A stretch of DNA of 43,182 bases, from the NCBI GenBank assembly GCA_902566755.1, contig CACFJR010000006.1:1-43182 (forward strand), in the 5' to 3' direction. The notes beneath the pieces are model-generated. The model was not told the origin of the DNA, made no database searches, and saw nothing but the letters and a program-made list of their open reading frames with translations. Origin of the DNA: an uncultured Pelagibacteraceae bacterium (GTDB lineage Bacteria > Pseudomonadota > Alphaproteobacteria > Pelagibacterales > Pelagibacteraceae). Of this stretch, positions 27,375 through 36,479 are shown piece by piece. Position 1 is the first letter of the stretch, and each line of letters starts with the position of its first letter. The translations under genes and the position numbers were made by a program.

Positions 27375-28451
27375 ATGGATCCTATAAAAGAAGCACTCAC
27401 CTTTGATGATGTCACCTTAGCGCCAAAGTATTCTTCTGTACTTCCTTCCGAAGTAAATACATCTGTCAAACTTTCAAAAAATTTAAATCTTAAAATACCT
27501 TTACTTTCGTCCGCCATGGACACAGTCACAGAGTCTAAAATGGCTATTGAAATGGCAAAGGCAGGTGGCATTGGAGTTATTCACAGAAATCTTTCCATTA
27601 GTGATCAACTATTAGAAATAAAAAAAGTCCAAAAAAAAGGGCTAGTAGTTGGAGCAGCAGTTGGAACTAATGACACTGAACTATCTCGAGCTGAGAAAAT
27701 TATTAAGTGTAAAGTTGATTTGATTGTTGTGGATACTGCGCATGGCCATACAAAAAGAGTGGCAAAAATAATTAAATTTATAAAAAAAAAAAAATCGAAC
27801 AAAACAGCGTTATGTGCAGGAAACATTGCAACAGCTGAAGCAGCGAAATTTTTATGCAAACTTGGAGTAGATATAGTTAAAGTAGGAATTGGACCAGGAT
27901 CTATTTGTACAACTAGACTCGTTGCTGGTATTGGTGTGCCCCAGTTAAGTGCATTATTAGATGCAAAAAAAGGTTTAAACAAAAACGTAAAAATGATTTC
28001 TGACGGAGGAATTAAATTTTCTGGAGATATTGCAAAAGCACTTGCAGCAGGGGCAGACGCTGTAATGGCGGGATCTATGTTAGCTGGAACTAACCAGGCT
28101 CCAGGAAAAATTATAAAAAAAAATGGAAAGCTATTTAAAGTTTTCAGGGGAATGGGATCAGTTGGAGCAATGAACAAAGGGTCTGCTGATAGATATTTTC
28201 AAAAAAAACAAAAAGATAGTTCAAAATATGTTCCAGAAGGAGTAGAAGGTTTAATTAAATATAAAGGCGATGTATCTAAAACAATCTTTAAACTTATTGG
28301 AGGATTGAAATCATCAATGGGTTATTTGGGCTCAAAAAATATTATATCTCTAAGAAATAAACCAAAATTTGTTAAGATTACAAAAGCTGGATTTTATGAA
28401 AGTATGGTCCATAGTATAGATGAGGTGAAAAAAAATAGTCAGTATTTATGA
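27375..28451 (+). CDS. guaB: Inosine-5'-monophosphate dehydrogenase GuaB lacking CBS domains
   Basis: It makes XMP from IMP, the first step of GMP synthesis. EALTFDDVTLAPKYS and SSAMDTVTE are IMPDH-specific. The catalytic loop GIGPGSICTTR has Cys178, and the flap GSADRYFQ has the Arg273-Tyr274 pair, which is absent in GMP reductase. The protein is 358 residues instead of about 490: the sequence runs from KKVQKK directly to GLVVGAAVG near residue 89, where other IMPDHs carry two CBS domains. The barrel is complete, so it should be active but without the nucleotide-sensing module. A run of 13 A residues lies inside the gene (27782-27794). The TPR-like gene overlaps by four bases, and guaA follows. 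Confidence 0.95.
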   Translation: MDPIKEALTFDDVTLAPKYSSVLPSEVNTSVKLSKNLNLKIPLLSSAMDTVTESKMAIEMAKAGGIGVIHRNLSISDQLLEIKKVQKKGLVVGAAVGTNDTELSRAEKIIKCKVDLIVVDTAHGHTKRVAKIIKFIKKKKSNKTALCAGNIATAEAAKFLCKLGVDIVKVGIGPGSICTTRLVAGIGVPQLSALLDAKKGLNKNVKMISDGGIKFSGDIAKALAAGADAVMAGSMLAGTNQAPGKIIKKNGKLFKVFRGMGSVGAMNKGSADRYFQKKQKDSSKYVPEGVEGLIKYKGDVSKTIFKLIGGLKSSMGYLGSKNIISLRNKPKFVKITKAGFYESMVHSIDEVKKNSQYL

Positions 28452-28882
28452 AGAATATAATCAAATTTTTTTTATTTTTATTATTTTTTAAAACAACTGC
28501 ATATGGTTCTGAAAATTTTTACGATCAAGCAGTAGATAAATTTAACAAGAAAAAATTTGATGATTCTAAATTTTTATTTCATAAAAATATTGTATTTAAC
28601 CCTACAGATGCTAAATCTTACTTATATTTAGCTAAGATTTTCAATTCTGAAGACAATCAGAAAGAAGAAGAAAAAAATTTAAACACCACTCTTCTACTTG
28701 AACCAAATAACGAAGAAGCAATTTATATGCTAATACAAATTAATCTTGATAAATCAAATTTTTCTAAAGCAAATGAATTGTTAGCAAAACTAGATATAGT
28801 TTGTAAGGATTTTTGCTCCAAAAAAAAAGAAATTGAAAAAACACTCCATAATCTTGAAGCAAAAAATGAAAAAAAACAATAG
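28448..28882 (+). CDS. Small exported TPR-like protein between guaB and guaA
   Basis: A 144-residue protein with a signal peptide ([20 protein letters not shown]) and a helical repeat region: [41 protein letters not shown] and [21 protein letters not shown] show the TPR-like spacing of small and large residues over about 34-residue units. It has a pair of Cys near the end (VCKDFCSKK). I do not recognise the family. Overlaps of four bases with guaB and 17 with guaA suggest co-transcription, but a periplasmic TPR protein has no obvious link to GMP synthesis. Confidence 0.75.
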   Translation: MKNIIKFFLFLLFFKTTAYGSENFYDQAVDKFNKKKFDDSKFLFHKNIVFNPTDAKSYLYLAKIFNSEDNQKEEEKNLNTTLLLEPNNEEAIYMLIQINLDKSNFSKANELLAKLDIVCKDFCSKKKEIEKTLHNLEAKNEKKQ

Positions 28883-30425
28883 AGATAAGAAAATTCTTAT
28901 AATTGATTTTGGTTCTCAATATACTCAATTAATTGCAAGACGTGTAAGAGAGCTAGGTGTATTTTCAGAAATATCAAATCACAAACAAGTTAAAAAAGTT
29001 AATGTGGAGGATCTCTTTGGGATCATTTTATCGGGCGGTCCTTTAAACGTTTATGAAGATAAAAAAATAAATTTTAATAAAAAGATTTTAAACTTGAAAG
29101 TTCCTATTTTAGGTCTTTGCTTTGGCCATCAGTTAATTTCAAGACATTATGGTGGTAAGGTTAGAACTGCAAAAAATAGAGAGTTTGGCTTGGCAACTAT
29201 AAGAAAAAAAATAAACTCTAAATTAACCAATAGCTTTTTTGATAACCGTAAACAAAGGAATGTATGGATGAGCCATGCAGATCACGTAACGAAATTACCA
29301 AAAGGTTTTAAAGTAGTAGCATCAACAAAAGGTTCAAAATTTACGATAATTGAAAATGATGCAATCAAGAGATATGGTGTTCAATTCCATCCTGAAGTAA
29401 CTCACACAGAAAAAGGAATTTTATTACTCAAAAATTTTGTTTTTGGTATATGTAGGTCAAAAAAAAATTGGTCAACAGATCATCAAAAGAAAACCTTAAT
29501 AAAAAATGTCCAAAATCAAATTGGTGACAAAAAAATAATATGTGCACTCTCCGGGGGTGTAGATAGCAGTGTTGTAGCACAATTGTTAAATAAAGCAGTT
29601 GGTAAACAACTCTACTGTATATTTGTTAATACAGGATTGTTAAGACTTAATGAAGAAAAACAAGTAGTAAATACTTTTAAAAAAAAACTAAAAATGAATT
29701 TGATATATGTAAATGCAGCAGGTGAATTTTTAAATAAATTAAAGAATATTGCGGAACCTGAAAAAAAGAGAAAAATAATTGGAAATTTATTTATTAAAAT
29801 TTTTGAAAGATATGCAAAAAAATTAAAGAATGTAAAATTTTTAGCCCAAGGAACTTTATATCCAGATTTAATTGAAAGTAAGTCAGTTACCGGAAGTCAA
29901 ACATCTAAAATTAAATCACATCACAATGTTGGTGGATTGCCAAAAAAAATGAAATTACAATTGTGCGAACCACTAAGATTACTTTTTAAGGATGAAGTAA
30001 GAAAACTCGGAATAAAATTAAATTTATCTAAGGAAATAATTAGTCGTCACCCTTTCCCTGGACCAGGATTAGCAATAAGAATGCCAGGAAAAGTCTCAAA
30101 ACATAAAATAGAAATATTAAAGCAGGCAGATAATATTTTTATTTCTGAACTTAAAAAAGAAAAATTATATGATAAAATTTGGCAGGCATATGCCGCTTTG
30201 TTACCAGTAAAAACTGTTGGTGTTATGGGCGATAATAGAACCTATGAGTATATTTGCTTGTTAAGAGCAATAACTTCTCAAGACGGTATGACAGCAGATT
30301 TTTTTGATTTTCCTAAAAATTTCGTACAAAATGTGTCTAATAAAATTATTAATAATATAAGAGGGATAAACAGAGTAGTTTATGACATTACTTCAAAACC
30401 ACCAAGCACTATTGAATTAGAGTAA
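28866..30425 (+). CDS. guaA: GMP synthase (glutamine-hydrolysing) GuaA
   Basis: It aminates XMP to GMP. The N-terminal glutamine amidotransferase domain shows the triad Cys in [10 protein letters not shown], and His-Glu in [11 protein letters not shown]. The ATP pyrophosphatase domain has [14 protein letters not shown] (PP-loop), and the C-terminal dimerisation domain ends [14 protein letters not shown], the conserved GuaA end. I use the ATG at 28866 (519 residues, usual size); an upstream TTG at 28833 would lie deeper in the TPR gene. panB starts in its stop codon (TAATG). Confidence 0.97.
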   Translation: MKKNNRDKKILIIDFGSQYTQLIARRVRELGVFSEISNHKQVKKVNVEDLFGIILSGGPLNVYEDKKINFNKKILNLKVPILGLCFGHQLISRHYGGKVRTAKNREFGLATIRKKINSKLTNSFFDNRKQRNVWMSHADHVTKLPKGFKVVASTKGSKFTIIENDAIKRYGVQFHPEVTHTEKGILLLKNFVFGICRSKKNWSTDHQKKTLIKNVQNQIGDKKIICALSGGVDSSVVAQLLNKAVGKQLYCIFVNTGLLRLNEEKQVVNTFKKKLKMNLIYVNAAGEFLNKLKNIAEPEKKRKIIGNLFIKIFERYAKKLKNVKFLAQGTLYPDLIESKSVTGSQTSKIKSHHNVGGLPKKMKLQLCEPLRLLFKDEVRKLGIKLNLSKEIISRHPFPGPGLAIRMPGKVSKHKIEILKQADNIFISELKKEKLYDKIWQAYAALLPVKTVGVMGDNRTYEYICLLRAITSQDGMTADFFDFPKNFVQNVSNKIINNIRGINRVVYDITSKPPSTIELE

Positions 30426-31201
30426 TGAAAAATAAAATAAAAAAAATTTTAAAGAAAAAAAATAAATCAAAGATTGTTTGCCTTACAGCATATTCCAAAA
30501 ATATTGCTGAAATAGTTGATGATCATGCAGATATAGTTCTAGTCGGAGACTCTCTTGGATCTGTGTTATATAATTATGATACAACAAGAAAAGTAAGTCT
30601 AAATATGATGATCGAACATACTAAGAGCGCCAGAATGGGGGTTAAAAAAAGCCTTTTAGTAATTGACCTACCTTATAATACCTACAGAAATAAATCTGAG
30701 GCACTTAAAAATTCTAAGAGATCAATTAAAGAGACAAAATGTGATGCTGTTAAAGTTGAGGGAGGAACAAGAGTGAAAGAAATCGTAAAACATTTGGTTA
30801 AAAATAGAATACCCGTATTAGGTCATATTGGTGTTACACCACAAACAACTAAAGGAAAATTTAGATCAAAAGGTAAAAATGAAGTGGAAAAAAGAAAACT
30901 TTTGAAGGATGCTCAAGATCTAGAACAAAGTGGAGCTTTTGGAATTGTTTTAGAATGTATTTACAGCGATACATCAAAACAAATAACAAACTCAATTAAT
31001 ATACCGACGATTGGAATTGGTGCTTCAGTAAATTGCGATGGTCAAGTTCTTGTAACGGATGATTTAATTGGTTTAAATGAGACCAGCTTTAGGTTTGTAA
31101 AAAAATTTGGTAATGTTAAGAGATACATTAAAAGTGCAGTAATTAAATATAAAAACTCAGTAAAACAAAAAAAATTTCCCTTAAAAAAAAACAGCTATTA
31201 G
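30425..31201 (+). CDS. panB: 3-methyl-2-oxobutanoate hydroxymethyltransferase PanB
   Basis: It makes ketopantoate with methylene-tetrahydrofolate, the first committed step to pantothenate. Family motifs are present: IVLVGDSLGSVLYNYDTTRKVS with the metal-binding Asp, LVIDLPYNTY, AVKVEGG with catalytic Lys, VLGHIGVTPQT and later GIVLEC with the Glu, and PTIGIGASVNCDGQVLVTDDLIG. Length 258 is standard. No panC is in the window. It overlaps guaA by one base and converges on the LivK-type gene seven bases downstream. Confidence 0.95.
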   Translation: MKNKIKKILKKKNKSKIVCLTAYSKNIAEIVDDHADIVLVGDSLGSVLYNYDTTRKVSLNMMIEHTKSARMGVKKSLLVIDLPYNTYRNKSEALKNSKRSIKETKCDAVKVEGGTRVKEIVKHLVKNRIPVLGHIGVTPQTTKGKFRSKGKNEVEKRKLLKDAQDLEQSGAFGIVLECIYSDTSKQITNSINIPTIGIGASVNCDGQVLVTDDLIGLNETSFRFVKKFGNVKRYIKSAVIKYKNSVKQKKFPLKKNSY

Positions 31202-31208
31202 TTAAGAA

Positions 31209-32399
31209 CTATCTTTGTTGTCTTGTTCTAAATTTACCTTTGCTAACCTCTTTTTCTAAGAATGTTCCGAGTGCATCCCCATTTGTATCAAATTCGACAT
31301 TGGTAGCTCCCTCATAATCAATTTTTTTTCCTTTTTTAAGGAGTTTTAAACCTTTAGCGATCTCACCTGGAAATATTTTAGTGCCCGGTGAATTACTCAC
31401 TGACATAATATTTTTAGATAAATTATTATTTGATTTAAAACTTTTTTCCTGTAAGGCAAAAATAAGTATTGCTGCTGCATCGTACGCTTCACCAATAAAT
31501 GGTACTGAAGTATCAATTTTACTTTTTTGGGCAATTTTGTAAAATGAATTAATATTTTTGGAATTTGAACCTGGAATTATTCCAAATGAATTATTAATTA
31601 GTTTACCAAATTTTTTTTCGGTAGACTCATTAATCATCTTATCTGAAAAAATGAATTTTTCAAAAGCACCCGAGTCGAGGATTGACTTAACTAATCTTTC
31701 TCCATCTTGATTAATTTCAGTAAAAATTGCAACAGCGTCTCCTCCTGCAGCAGCTAAAACTGATACTTCATTTGAAAGATCAGTTTTATTCATCTTTATG
31801 GGTACGCTTACGGTAATCTCTACATTGCTATCATTAAGTGTTTTTTTGAAATTTCTCTCGAGTTCTTTTCCGTAATTTGTGTCTTGGAATGAAACAGCAA
31901 TTCGTTTGATACCTTTATCTTTTGTAATTTTAGCTAAAACCTCGCCATCTCTATTACTTGGAGCAGTAGTTCTAAAAAATAAGTTTTTTTCATCTAACAT
32001 AGACAATAACGGAGTAGTTGCTGATGGGGAAATCATAGGAATGTTTTTTTCATTAGCCGAACCCAAAAGTATTCCCTCAGATATCCCAGGGCAAGCAGCA
32101 CCAATAATTGCAATAATATTATTTTTGTTAATTGTATTATTTATTGATTTAATCTGGGAATTGTCGCACATTGTATCTATTTTAATTGAATTGATTTTTT
32201 CCTCACCACTTAAAAATATTTTTGATGAATTTGCCTCCGAAATAGCTAATTCTGCTGAAGATGCCATATTCGGAACAATAGATTCTGTTGGGCCAGTAAA
32301 ACCAAGAGCTATACCGATAGTAATTTCATTCGCCTGGATTTCTGTTTGATTACTCATTAAACAGAATAAAAAAAGAATACAAAGAATTTTTTTTCTCAT
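31209..32399 (-). CDS. Periplasmic binding protein of the Leu/Ile/Val (LivJ/K) type
   Basis: A secreted type I periplasmic binding protein (396 residues) with signal peptide MRKKILCILFLFCLMSNQTEIQA. EITIGIALGFTGPTES starts the mature chain as in amino-acid binding proteins; IAIIGAACPGISEGI, PMISPSATTP, FRTTAPSNRDG, and FIGEAYDAAAILIFAL mark the two-lobe fold and ligand cleft. The ligand is probably an amino acid or a small amide/carboxylate, not determinable here. No LivHMGF permease or ATPase gene lies next to it, so it is an orphan that must share a transporter or act otherwise. The next gene on the same strand is an EamA exporter (upstream). Confidence 0.85.
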   Translation of the reverse strand: MRKKILCILFLFCLMSNQTEIQANEITIGIALGFTGPTESIVPNMASSAELAISEANSSKIFLSGEEKINSIKIDTMCDNSQIKSINNTINKNNIIAIIGAACPGISEGILLGSANEKNIPMISPSATTPLLSMLDEKNLFFRTTAPSNRDGEVLAKITKDKGIKRIAVSFQDTNYGKELERNFKKTLNDSNVEITVSVPIKMNKTDLSNEVSVLAAAGGDAVAIFTEINQDGERLVKSILDSGAFEKFIFSDKMINESTEKKFGKLINNSFGIIPGSNSKNINSFYKIAQKSKIDTSVPFIGEAYDAAAILIFALQEKSFKSNNNLSKNIMSVSNSPGTKIFPGEIAKGLKLLKKGKKIDYEGATNVEFDTNGDALGTFLEKEVSKGKFRTRQQR

Positions 32400-32447
32400 G
32401 ATTAGGTAAAATAAAAATATGCCATGATTGATACTTTTTCAATTAGG

Positions 32448-33302
32448 TTATTTTACCTTTTGAATTAAAAACACAGATCCAACTACAATTATCCCTCCCA
32501 AAGTCATTATCAAACTTGGAATTTCATTAAATATTATAAATGTTTGAATCAATCCAAATACAGGAAATAGAGCATAAAACGGAAGAACTTTTCCTACAGG
32601 ATAAAATTTATATAAATAAAATAAAGACATATGAGCGCCTATTGAAACAATTAAACCAGAATAAATTATAAAAAACCACATATCTAGCTGAATGTTTTTT
32701 AGAATAAACATCGTATTACCCTCTAAAAAAAAGGATAAAATAATCAATGAAACAAATCCAATTGATGCCATAAAAAAATTTGTTGTAACGATGTTTAACT
32801 TGTTTGTATCTCTACTTGCTACATTCGCAATAGCGTAAAAGAATGCCATTAAAGCTGTGAGCACAAGAGCAAAAATATTGTTAATCAACTCTGGATCAAA
32901 ACCAATTAAAATAATCCCCAAAAAGGATGTAATTACAAAAAACCATTTATTAAAACTAAATTTTTCATATAAAAAAAAATTACTTAAAATAATTGCAAAT
33001 GGAATAGCAAGCTGAGATCCAATAATAACGGGTGAAACTATATTAGACTCCTGTAAAGATAGATAAGTGAAACCTGTAACACCAACCCCCATAGAAAAAG
33101 AAAAAATAAATAAAGATTTCAAATTTTCCTTAGGAATCTTAAAATTAAAAAAAGGCAATAAACAAATTACGACTACTAACATTCTTAGCGATCCAAAAAG
33201 TAAAGGAGGTACATTTGTGTTTAAGACAAGTTTTCCAAAAACAAAGGCACTGCCAAACAGTGCCATAATTAATAAAATTAATAAGTAATGTTTAATAGTC
33301 AA
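32448..33302 (-). CDS. EamA/DMT-family transporter
   Basis: Ten hydrophobic helices over 284 residues with the internal twofold EamA repeat: the first half starts LLILLIMALFGSAFVFGKL, and the second half starts NIFALVLTALMAFFYAIANV. The conserved patterns of RhaT/YdcZ-like metabolite exporters (PLLFGSLRMLVV, GAHMSLFYLYKFYPVGKVLPFYALFPVFGL) are present. The solute is unknown; many members export amino acids. The start is a TTG at 33302. It lies 48 bases upstream of the LivK-type gene and may be co-transcribed with it. It is divergent from the EutA-like gene. Confidence 0.87.
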   Translation of the reverse strand: MTIKHYLLILLIMALFGSAFVFGKLVLNTNVPPLLFGSLRMLVVVICLLPFFNFKIPKENLKSLFIFSFSMGVGVTGFTYLSLQESNIVSPVIIGSQLAIPFAIILSNFFLYEKFSFNKWFFVITSFLGIILIGFDPELINNIFALVLTALMAFFYAIANVASRDTNKLNIVTTNFFMASIGFVSLIILSFFLEGNTMFILKNIQLDMWFFIIYSGLIVSIGAHMSLFYLYKFYPVGKVLPFYALFPVFGLIQTFIIFNEIPSLIMTLGGIIVVGSVFLIQKVK

Positions 33303-33308
33303 AAAAAT

Positions 33309-33340
33309 TCAATTTTAAATTGATTTATAGAATGACATTC
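33309..33340. repeat. Two small inverted repeats in the divergent EamA/eutA-like gap
   Basis: TCAATTT-T-AAATTGA (33309-33323) and GAATG-A-CATTC (33330-33340) sit side by side in the 69-base region between two divergent genes. Paired half-sites of this size would suit a transcription factor, but AT-rich DNA makes the first one easy to get by chance. Confidence 0.4.
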
Positions 33341-33371
33341 ATATTTTTTAAGTTATCCTGTGTCAATAAAT

Positions 33372-34112
33372 ATGAATTCAAAAAAGATTAAAGCTCAATT
33401 TGCAAAAGAGACTAACCCAAAAGTGGGTTTAATTGTTTTATCAACCGACAACATGATAGAAAAAGATTTCTCAAAAGTCTTAAGTAATAAACCAGTAGAT
33501 TTATATGTTAATAGGATTAAAAATTACAATCCTGTAACTGCTGAAAATTTAAAAAAAATGTCAGAAAATATTACTTCAGTTGCGGATAACATATTGCCTG
33601 GTGAAAAAGTGGATTGTGTTGTTTTTGGATGCACATCAGGAACAATAGTTTCTGGTTTTGAAAACATTAAAAAAAAAATTAATGTAGCTAAACCAAATGC
33701 GTTAGTTACAGCCCCAAGCACTGCAGCTATCAATGCCCTTAAGAAAAAAAATATTAAAAAAATATCTGTAGTAACACCATATATTAAGTCTTTAAATGAT
33801 GACGTTGTTAATTTTTTTAAAGGAAATAACTTTGAAATAGTTTCAAATACATATTTTGATATTGAGTCAGATGTTGATATTGGGAAAGTAGATCAAAGCA
33901 AGTTGTTCGAAATATTGTCTGAAATTGATCATAATCAAGCTCAAGCATTATTTGTTTCTTGTACTTCATTACCAGTTTTAAACATAATAGAAAAACTTGA
34001 AAAAAAATTAAATATGATAGTGTTATCAAGTAACCAAGCACTAATTTGGGAAACTCTAGAAAAAATAAATGAGAACAAATCTGTAACTGGATTTGGAAGC
34101 TTATTTAATTAA
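33372..34112 (+). CDS. EutA-like protein of the Asp/Glu racemase (maleate isomerase) superfamily
   Basis: A cytoplasmic protein of 246 residues with the two-domain racemase fold. CVVFGCTSGT (Cys87) and FVSCTSLP (Cys197) are the paired catalytic cysteines, and SSNQALIWETLE is the C-terminal segment typical of maleate cis-trans isomerases and of EutA from ectoine utilisation operons. The next gene resembles ectoine hydrolase, which favours the EutA reading. The exact reaction of EutA is not established to my knowledge. I use the ATG at 33372; a GTG at 33360 would add four residues. Eight bases separate it from the next gene. Confidence 0.75.
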   Translation: MNSKKIKAQFAKETNPKVGLIVLSTDNMIEKDFSKVLSNKPVDLYVNRIKNYNPVTAENLKKMSENITSVADNILPGEKVDCVVFGCTSGTIVSGFENIKKKINVAKPNALVTAPSTAAINALKKKNIKKISVVTPYIKSLNDDVVNFFKGNNFEIVSNTYFDIESDVDIGKVDQSKLFEILSEIDHNQAQALFVSCTSLPVLNIIEKLEKKLNMIVLSSNQALIWETLEKINENKSVTGFGSLFN

Positions 34113-34120
34113 TTTTATAT

Positions 34121-35287
34121 ATGAATTTCACAGTAAAAGAATATAAAAATCGTCTTAAAAAAGTTCAATCAGAAATGCAAAAAAAAGGAATTGAACTTCT
34201 TATTTCACAGGATACTGCAAACATCAACTATCTGACAGGATATGATGCATGGTCTTTTTATTATTCTCAATGTGTAATAGTTCATGTGAATTCTGATGAG
34301 CCTCTATGTTTTGTTAGAGCTCAGGATGCTGGTGGAGCTTTTATAACTACCTACCTTAAAAAGGAAAATATTATTATTTATGACGAAAAATATATTCATA
34401 CCTGGCCGACCCATCCGTATGATGCGTTAGTTGATTTAATAAGGAAAAAAAAGTGGGATAAAATTAATATAGGAGTAGAAATGGATGCTCATTATTTCAC
34501 AGCTTATTGTTATGAAAAATTAAAAAAGGGATTACCAAACGCAAAAATTTTAGACTCTGAAAGATTAGTCAATTGGGTAAGAGTAGAAAAATCCATTGCT
34601 GAAATTGAATATATGAAAAAGGCAGCAACTATCTCTGAGATGGCGATGAAAACTGCAATGGAAACAATAAGTCCAGATGTAAGACAATGTGATGCTGTTG
34701 CTGAAATTCAAAGAACTCTGTTTAGAGGAACCCCAGAATATGGTGGTGAATATGCAAGTATTGCAACTTTACTTCCTACTGGAAAAGGAACATCAGCTTC
34801 ACATTTAACTGCTAGTGATAAAAAATTCGTTAATGGGGAAGCAACAATTATTGAGTTATCAGGTACGTATAAAAGGTATCATGCTCCAATGGCAAGAACA
34901 ATTAACTTAGGGAAGCCAGATCAAAAAAAACTTGATGCTATGAAAGCAACCAATGAAGCTTTAGAGGAGGGTATTTACGCAAGTAAACCAGGTAATACCG
35001 CTAATGATGTTGCGGAAAAATTTTGGGGAGTTTTGGATAAGTATGGAATTAAAAAAGAATCTCGAACAGGTTACTCTATAGGTATTGGATATCCACCAGA
35101 TTGGGGCGAACACACTTTAAATATCTATAAAGGAGATATGACTGAATTAAAACCTAATATTTGTTATCACATGATTGCTGTTATGCAATTTGGTGATTGG
35201 GGAGTTGAGTCATCAGAGTCTATAAGGATAACTGAGAGTGGAAATGAACTTTTGTGCAATTTTTCAAGAGATTTACACGTAAAATAA
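34121..35287 (+). CDS. doeA: Ectoine hydrolase DoeA/EutD-like M24-fold protein without metal ligands
   Basis: A creatinase-type pita-bread protein of 388 residues. NYLTGYDAWSFYYSQCV, FVRAQDAGGAF, IGVEMDAHYFTA, SASHLTASD, YHAPMARTINLG and GYPPDWGEHTL follow the pattern I know for DoeA/EutD, which opens the ectoine ring. The five metal ligands of ordinary M24 peptidases are not kept: for example the Asp pair is replaced around Glu245 and Pro256, and GHGIG is SIGIG. So it should be a non-metal hydrolase like creatinase or DoeA, not a peptidase. The neighbours are EutA-like upstream and a PotABCD-type importer downstream. The exact substrate, ectoine or a related amidine, is inference. Confidence 0.75.
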   Translation: MNFTVKEYKNRLKKVQSEMQKKGIELLISQDTANINYLTGYDAWSFYYSQCVIVHVNSDEPLCFVRAQDAGGAFITTYLKKENIIIYDEKYIHTWPTHPYDALVDLIRKKKWDKINIGVEMDAHYFTAYCYEKLKKGLPNAKILDSERLVNWVRVEKSIAEIEYMKKAATISEMAMKTAMETISPDVRQCDAVAEIQRTLFRGTPEYGGEYASIATLLPTGKGTSASHLTASDKKFVNGEATIIELSGTYKRYHAPMARTINLGKPDQKKLDAMKATNEALEEGIYASKPGNTANDVAEKFWGVLDKYGIKKESRTGYSIGIGYPPDWGEHTLNIYKGDMTELKPNICYHMIAVMQFGDWGVESSESIRITESGNELLCNFSRDLHVK

Positions 35288-35291
35288 GTTC

Positions 35292-35320
35292 TTGAAATAG
35301 ATCTCAACAAATGTTTTAAA
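35292..35320 (+). promoter_or_regulatory. Candidate promoter before the PotA-like gene
   Basis: TTGAAA (35292-35297), a 17-base spacer and TTTAAA (35315-35320) lie in the 42-base gap before potA. If used, transcription would begin only a few bases before the ATG at 35330, giving a nearly leaderless message. No Shine-Dalgarno is seen, which would fit. By-eye assignment. Confidence 0.35.
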
Positions 35321-35329
35321 CCTTATCTT

Positions 35330-36418
35330 ATGTCAAAGAAATCAGATTTTGTTAAATTCGATAAAGTTGACAAAAGTTACGATGGAAAAGTACTTGTTGT
35401 TAAAGATTTAAACCTAGACATTGCTGAAGGCGAGTTCATAACTATGTTAGGGCCATCTGGATCAGGTAAGACGACTTGTTTGATGATGTTAGCTGGTTTT
35501 GAAACCCCTACAAATGGAGAAATTTATTTAGATAAAAATCCAATTTCAAATATACCCCCACACAAAAGAGGAATAGGAATGGTCTTTCAAAACTATGCCT
35601 TGTTTCCTCACATGACAGTATACGAAAATTTAGCCTTTCCTTTAAAAGTAAGAAAATTTCAAAAGGATGAGATTGATAAGAAAGTAGATAAAGCTCTTTC
35701 AATGGTATCGCTATCTGGTTTTGAACATAGAATGCCAGGACAGTTATCTGGTGGTCAACAACAAAGGGTAGCAGTTGCGAGGTCTTTGGTGTTTGATCCT
35801 CAATTAGTTTTAATGGATGAACCACTTGGAGCTTTAGATAAAAATTTAAGAGAGAGCATGCAGTACGAAATTAAACATATTCATGAAAGCATTGGGGTTA
35901 CGGTAGTCTACGTAACACATGATCAAAGTGAAGCATTAACAATGTCTAATAGAATAGCAGTGTTCAATGATGGAAAAGTTCAACAACTTTCATCACCAGA
36001 CAAATTATACGAAGAACCCGTAAACTCTTTCGTAGCTGAATTCATTGGTGAGAATAATACTTTTGCAGGACAAGTAACCAACATGTCTGGTGAAGCATGC
36101 AAAGTTAAGCTGAATGATGGAACAGAAATAATTGCAAATCCAATTTCAGTTAAGTCAAATGGAGACAAAACCACTGTATCTCTTAGACCAGAGCGGGCTT
36201 TAATTAACTCAAAAGAAAAAATGGACAATAACTTTAAAGGAAAGATTGAAGAAGTTATTTATCATGGAGATCATACTAGAGTAAGACTTGATCTACTCGG
36301 AAACAAAGAATTTATATTAAAAGTGCCTAATAGCTCTGCCAATATGGACATTAAAATGGGCAACCAAATTAATGTAAGTTGGAATAGCCATGATGCTAGA
36401 GCATTAGATCCAAAATAA
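35330..36418 (+). CDS. potA: ABC importer ATPase, PotA/spermidine-putrescine type
   Basis: The ATP-binding subunit of an importer. Walker A is GPSGSGKTT near residue 42, the Q-loop FQNYALFPHMTV, signature LSGGQQQRVA, Walker B LVLMDEPLGALD, and the switch His in YVTHDQSEALT. From about residue 235 a TOBE domain (AEFIGENNTFAGQV, VSLRPERALI) follows, typical of the polyamine/molybdate/iron type. Length 362. It opens the transporter block; the binding protein follows after 124 bases with its own promoter, then two permeases. The family name does not prove the substrate. Confidence 0.92.
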   Translation: MSKKSDFVKFDKVDKSYDGKVLVVKDLNLDIAEGEFITMLGPSGSGKTTCLMMLAGFETPTNGEIYLDKNPISNIPPHKRGIGMVFQNYALFPHMTVYENLAFPLKVRKFQKDEIDKKVDKALSMVSLSGFEHRMPGQLSGGQQQRVAVARSLVFDPQLVLMDEPLGALDKNLRESMQYEIKHIHESIGVTVVYVTHDQSEALTMSNRIAVFNDGKVQQLSSPDKLYEEPVNSFVAEFIGENNTFAGQVTNMSGEACKVKLNDGTEIIANPISVKSNGDKTTVSLRPERALINSKEKMDNNFKGKIEEVIYHGDHTRVRLDLLGNKEFILKVPNSSANMDIKMGNQINVSWNSHDARALDPK

Positions 36419-36479
36419 ACCTCAGGTTTAATTTTCAGTTATTTAATAAAATAAAGCCCTATTTTAGCCAAATGTCAGG

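Noticed and set aside
27605..28177. Open frame of 190 codons antisense to guaB
   Set aside because: Composition (Ala, Phe, Pro, Ser) is the mirror of conserved IMPDH codons; no start signal or family pattern.
27375..28451. Reading guaB as GMP reductase because of its short length
   Set aside because: The N-terminus (LTFDDVTLAP, SSAMDTVTE) and the Arg-Tyr flap are IMPDH features absent from GMP reductase.
34121..35287. Reading the M24 protein as DMSP lyase DddP or as Xaa-Pro aminopeptidase
   Set aside because: Both need intact metal ligands, which are missing; the motifs match the DoeA/EutD pattern better.
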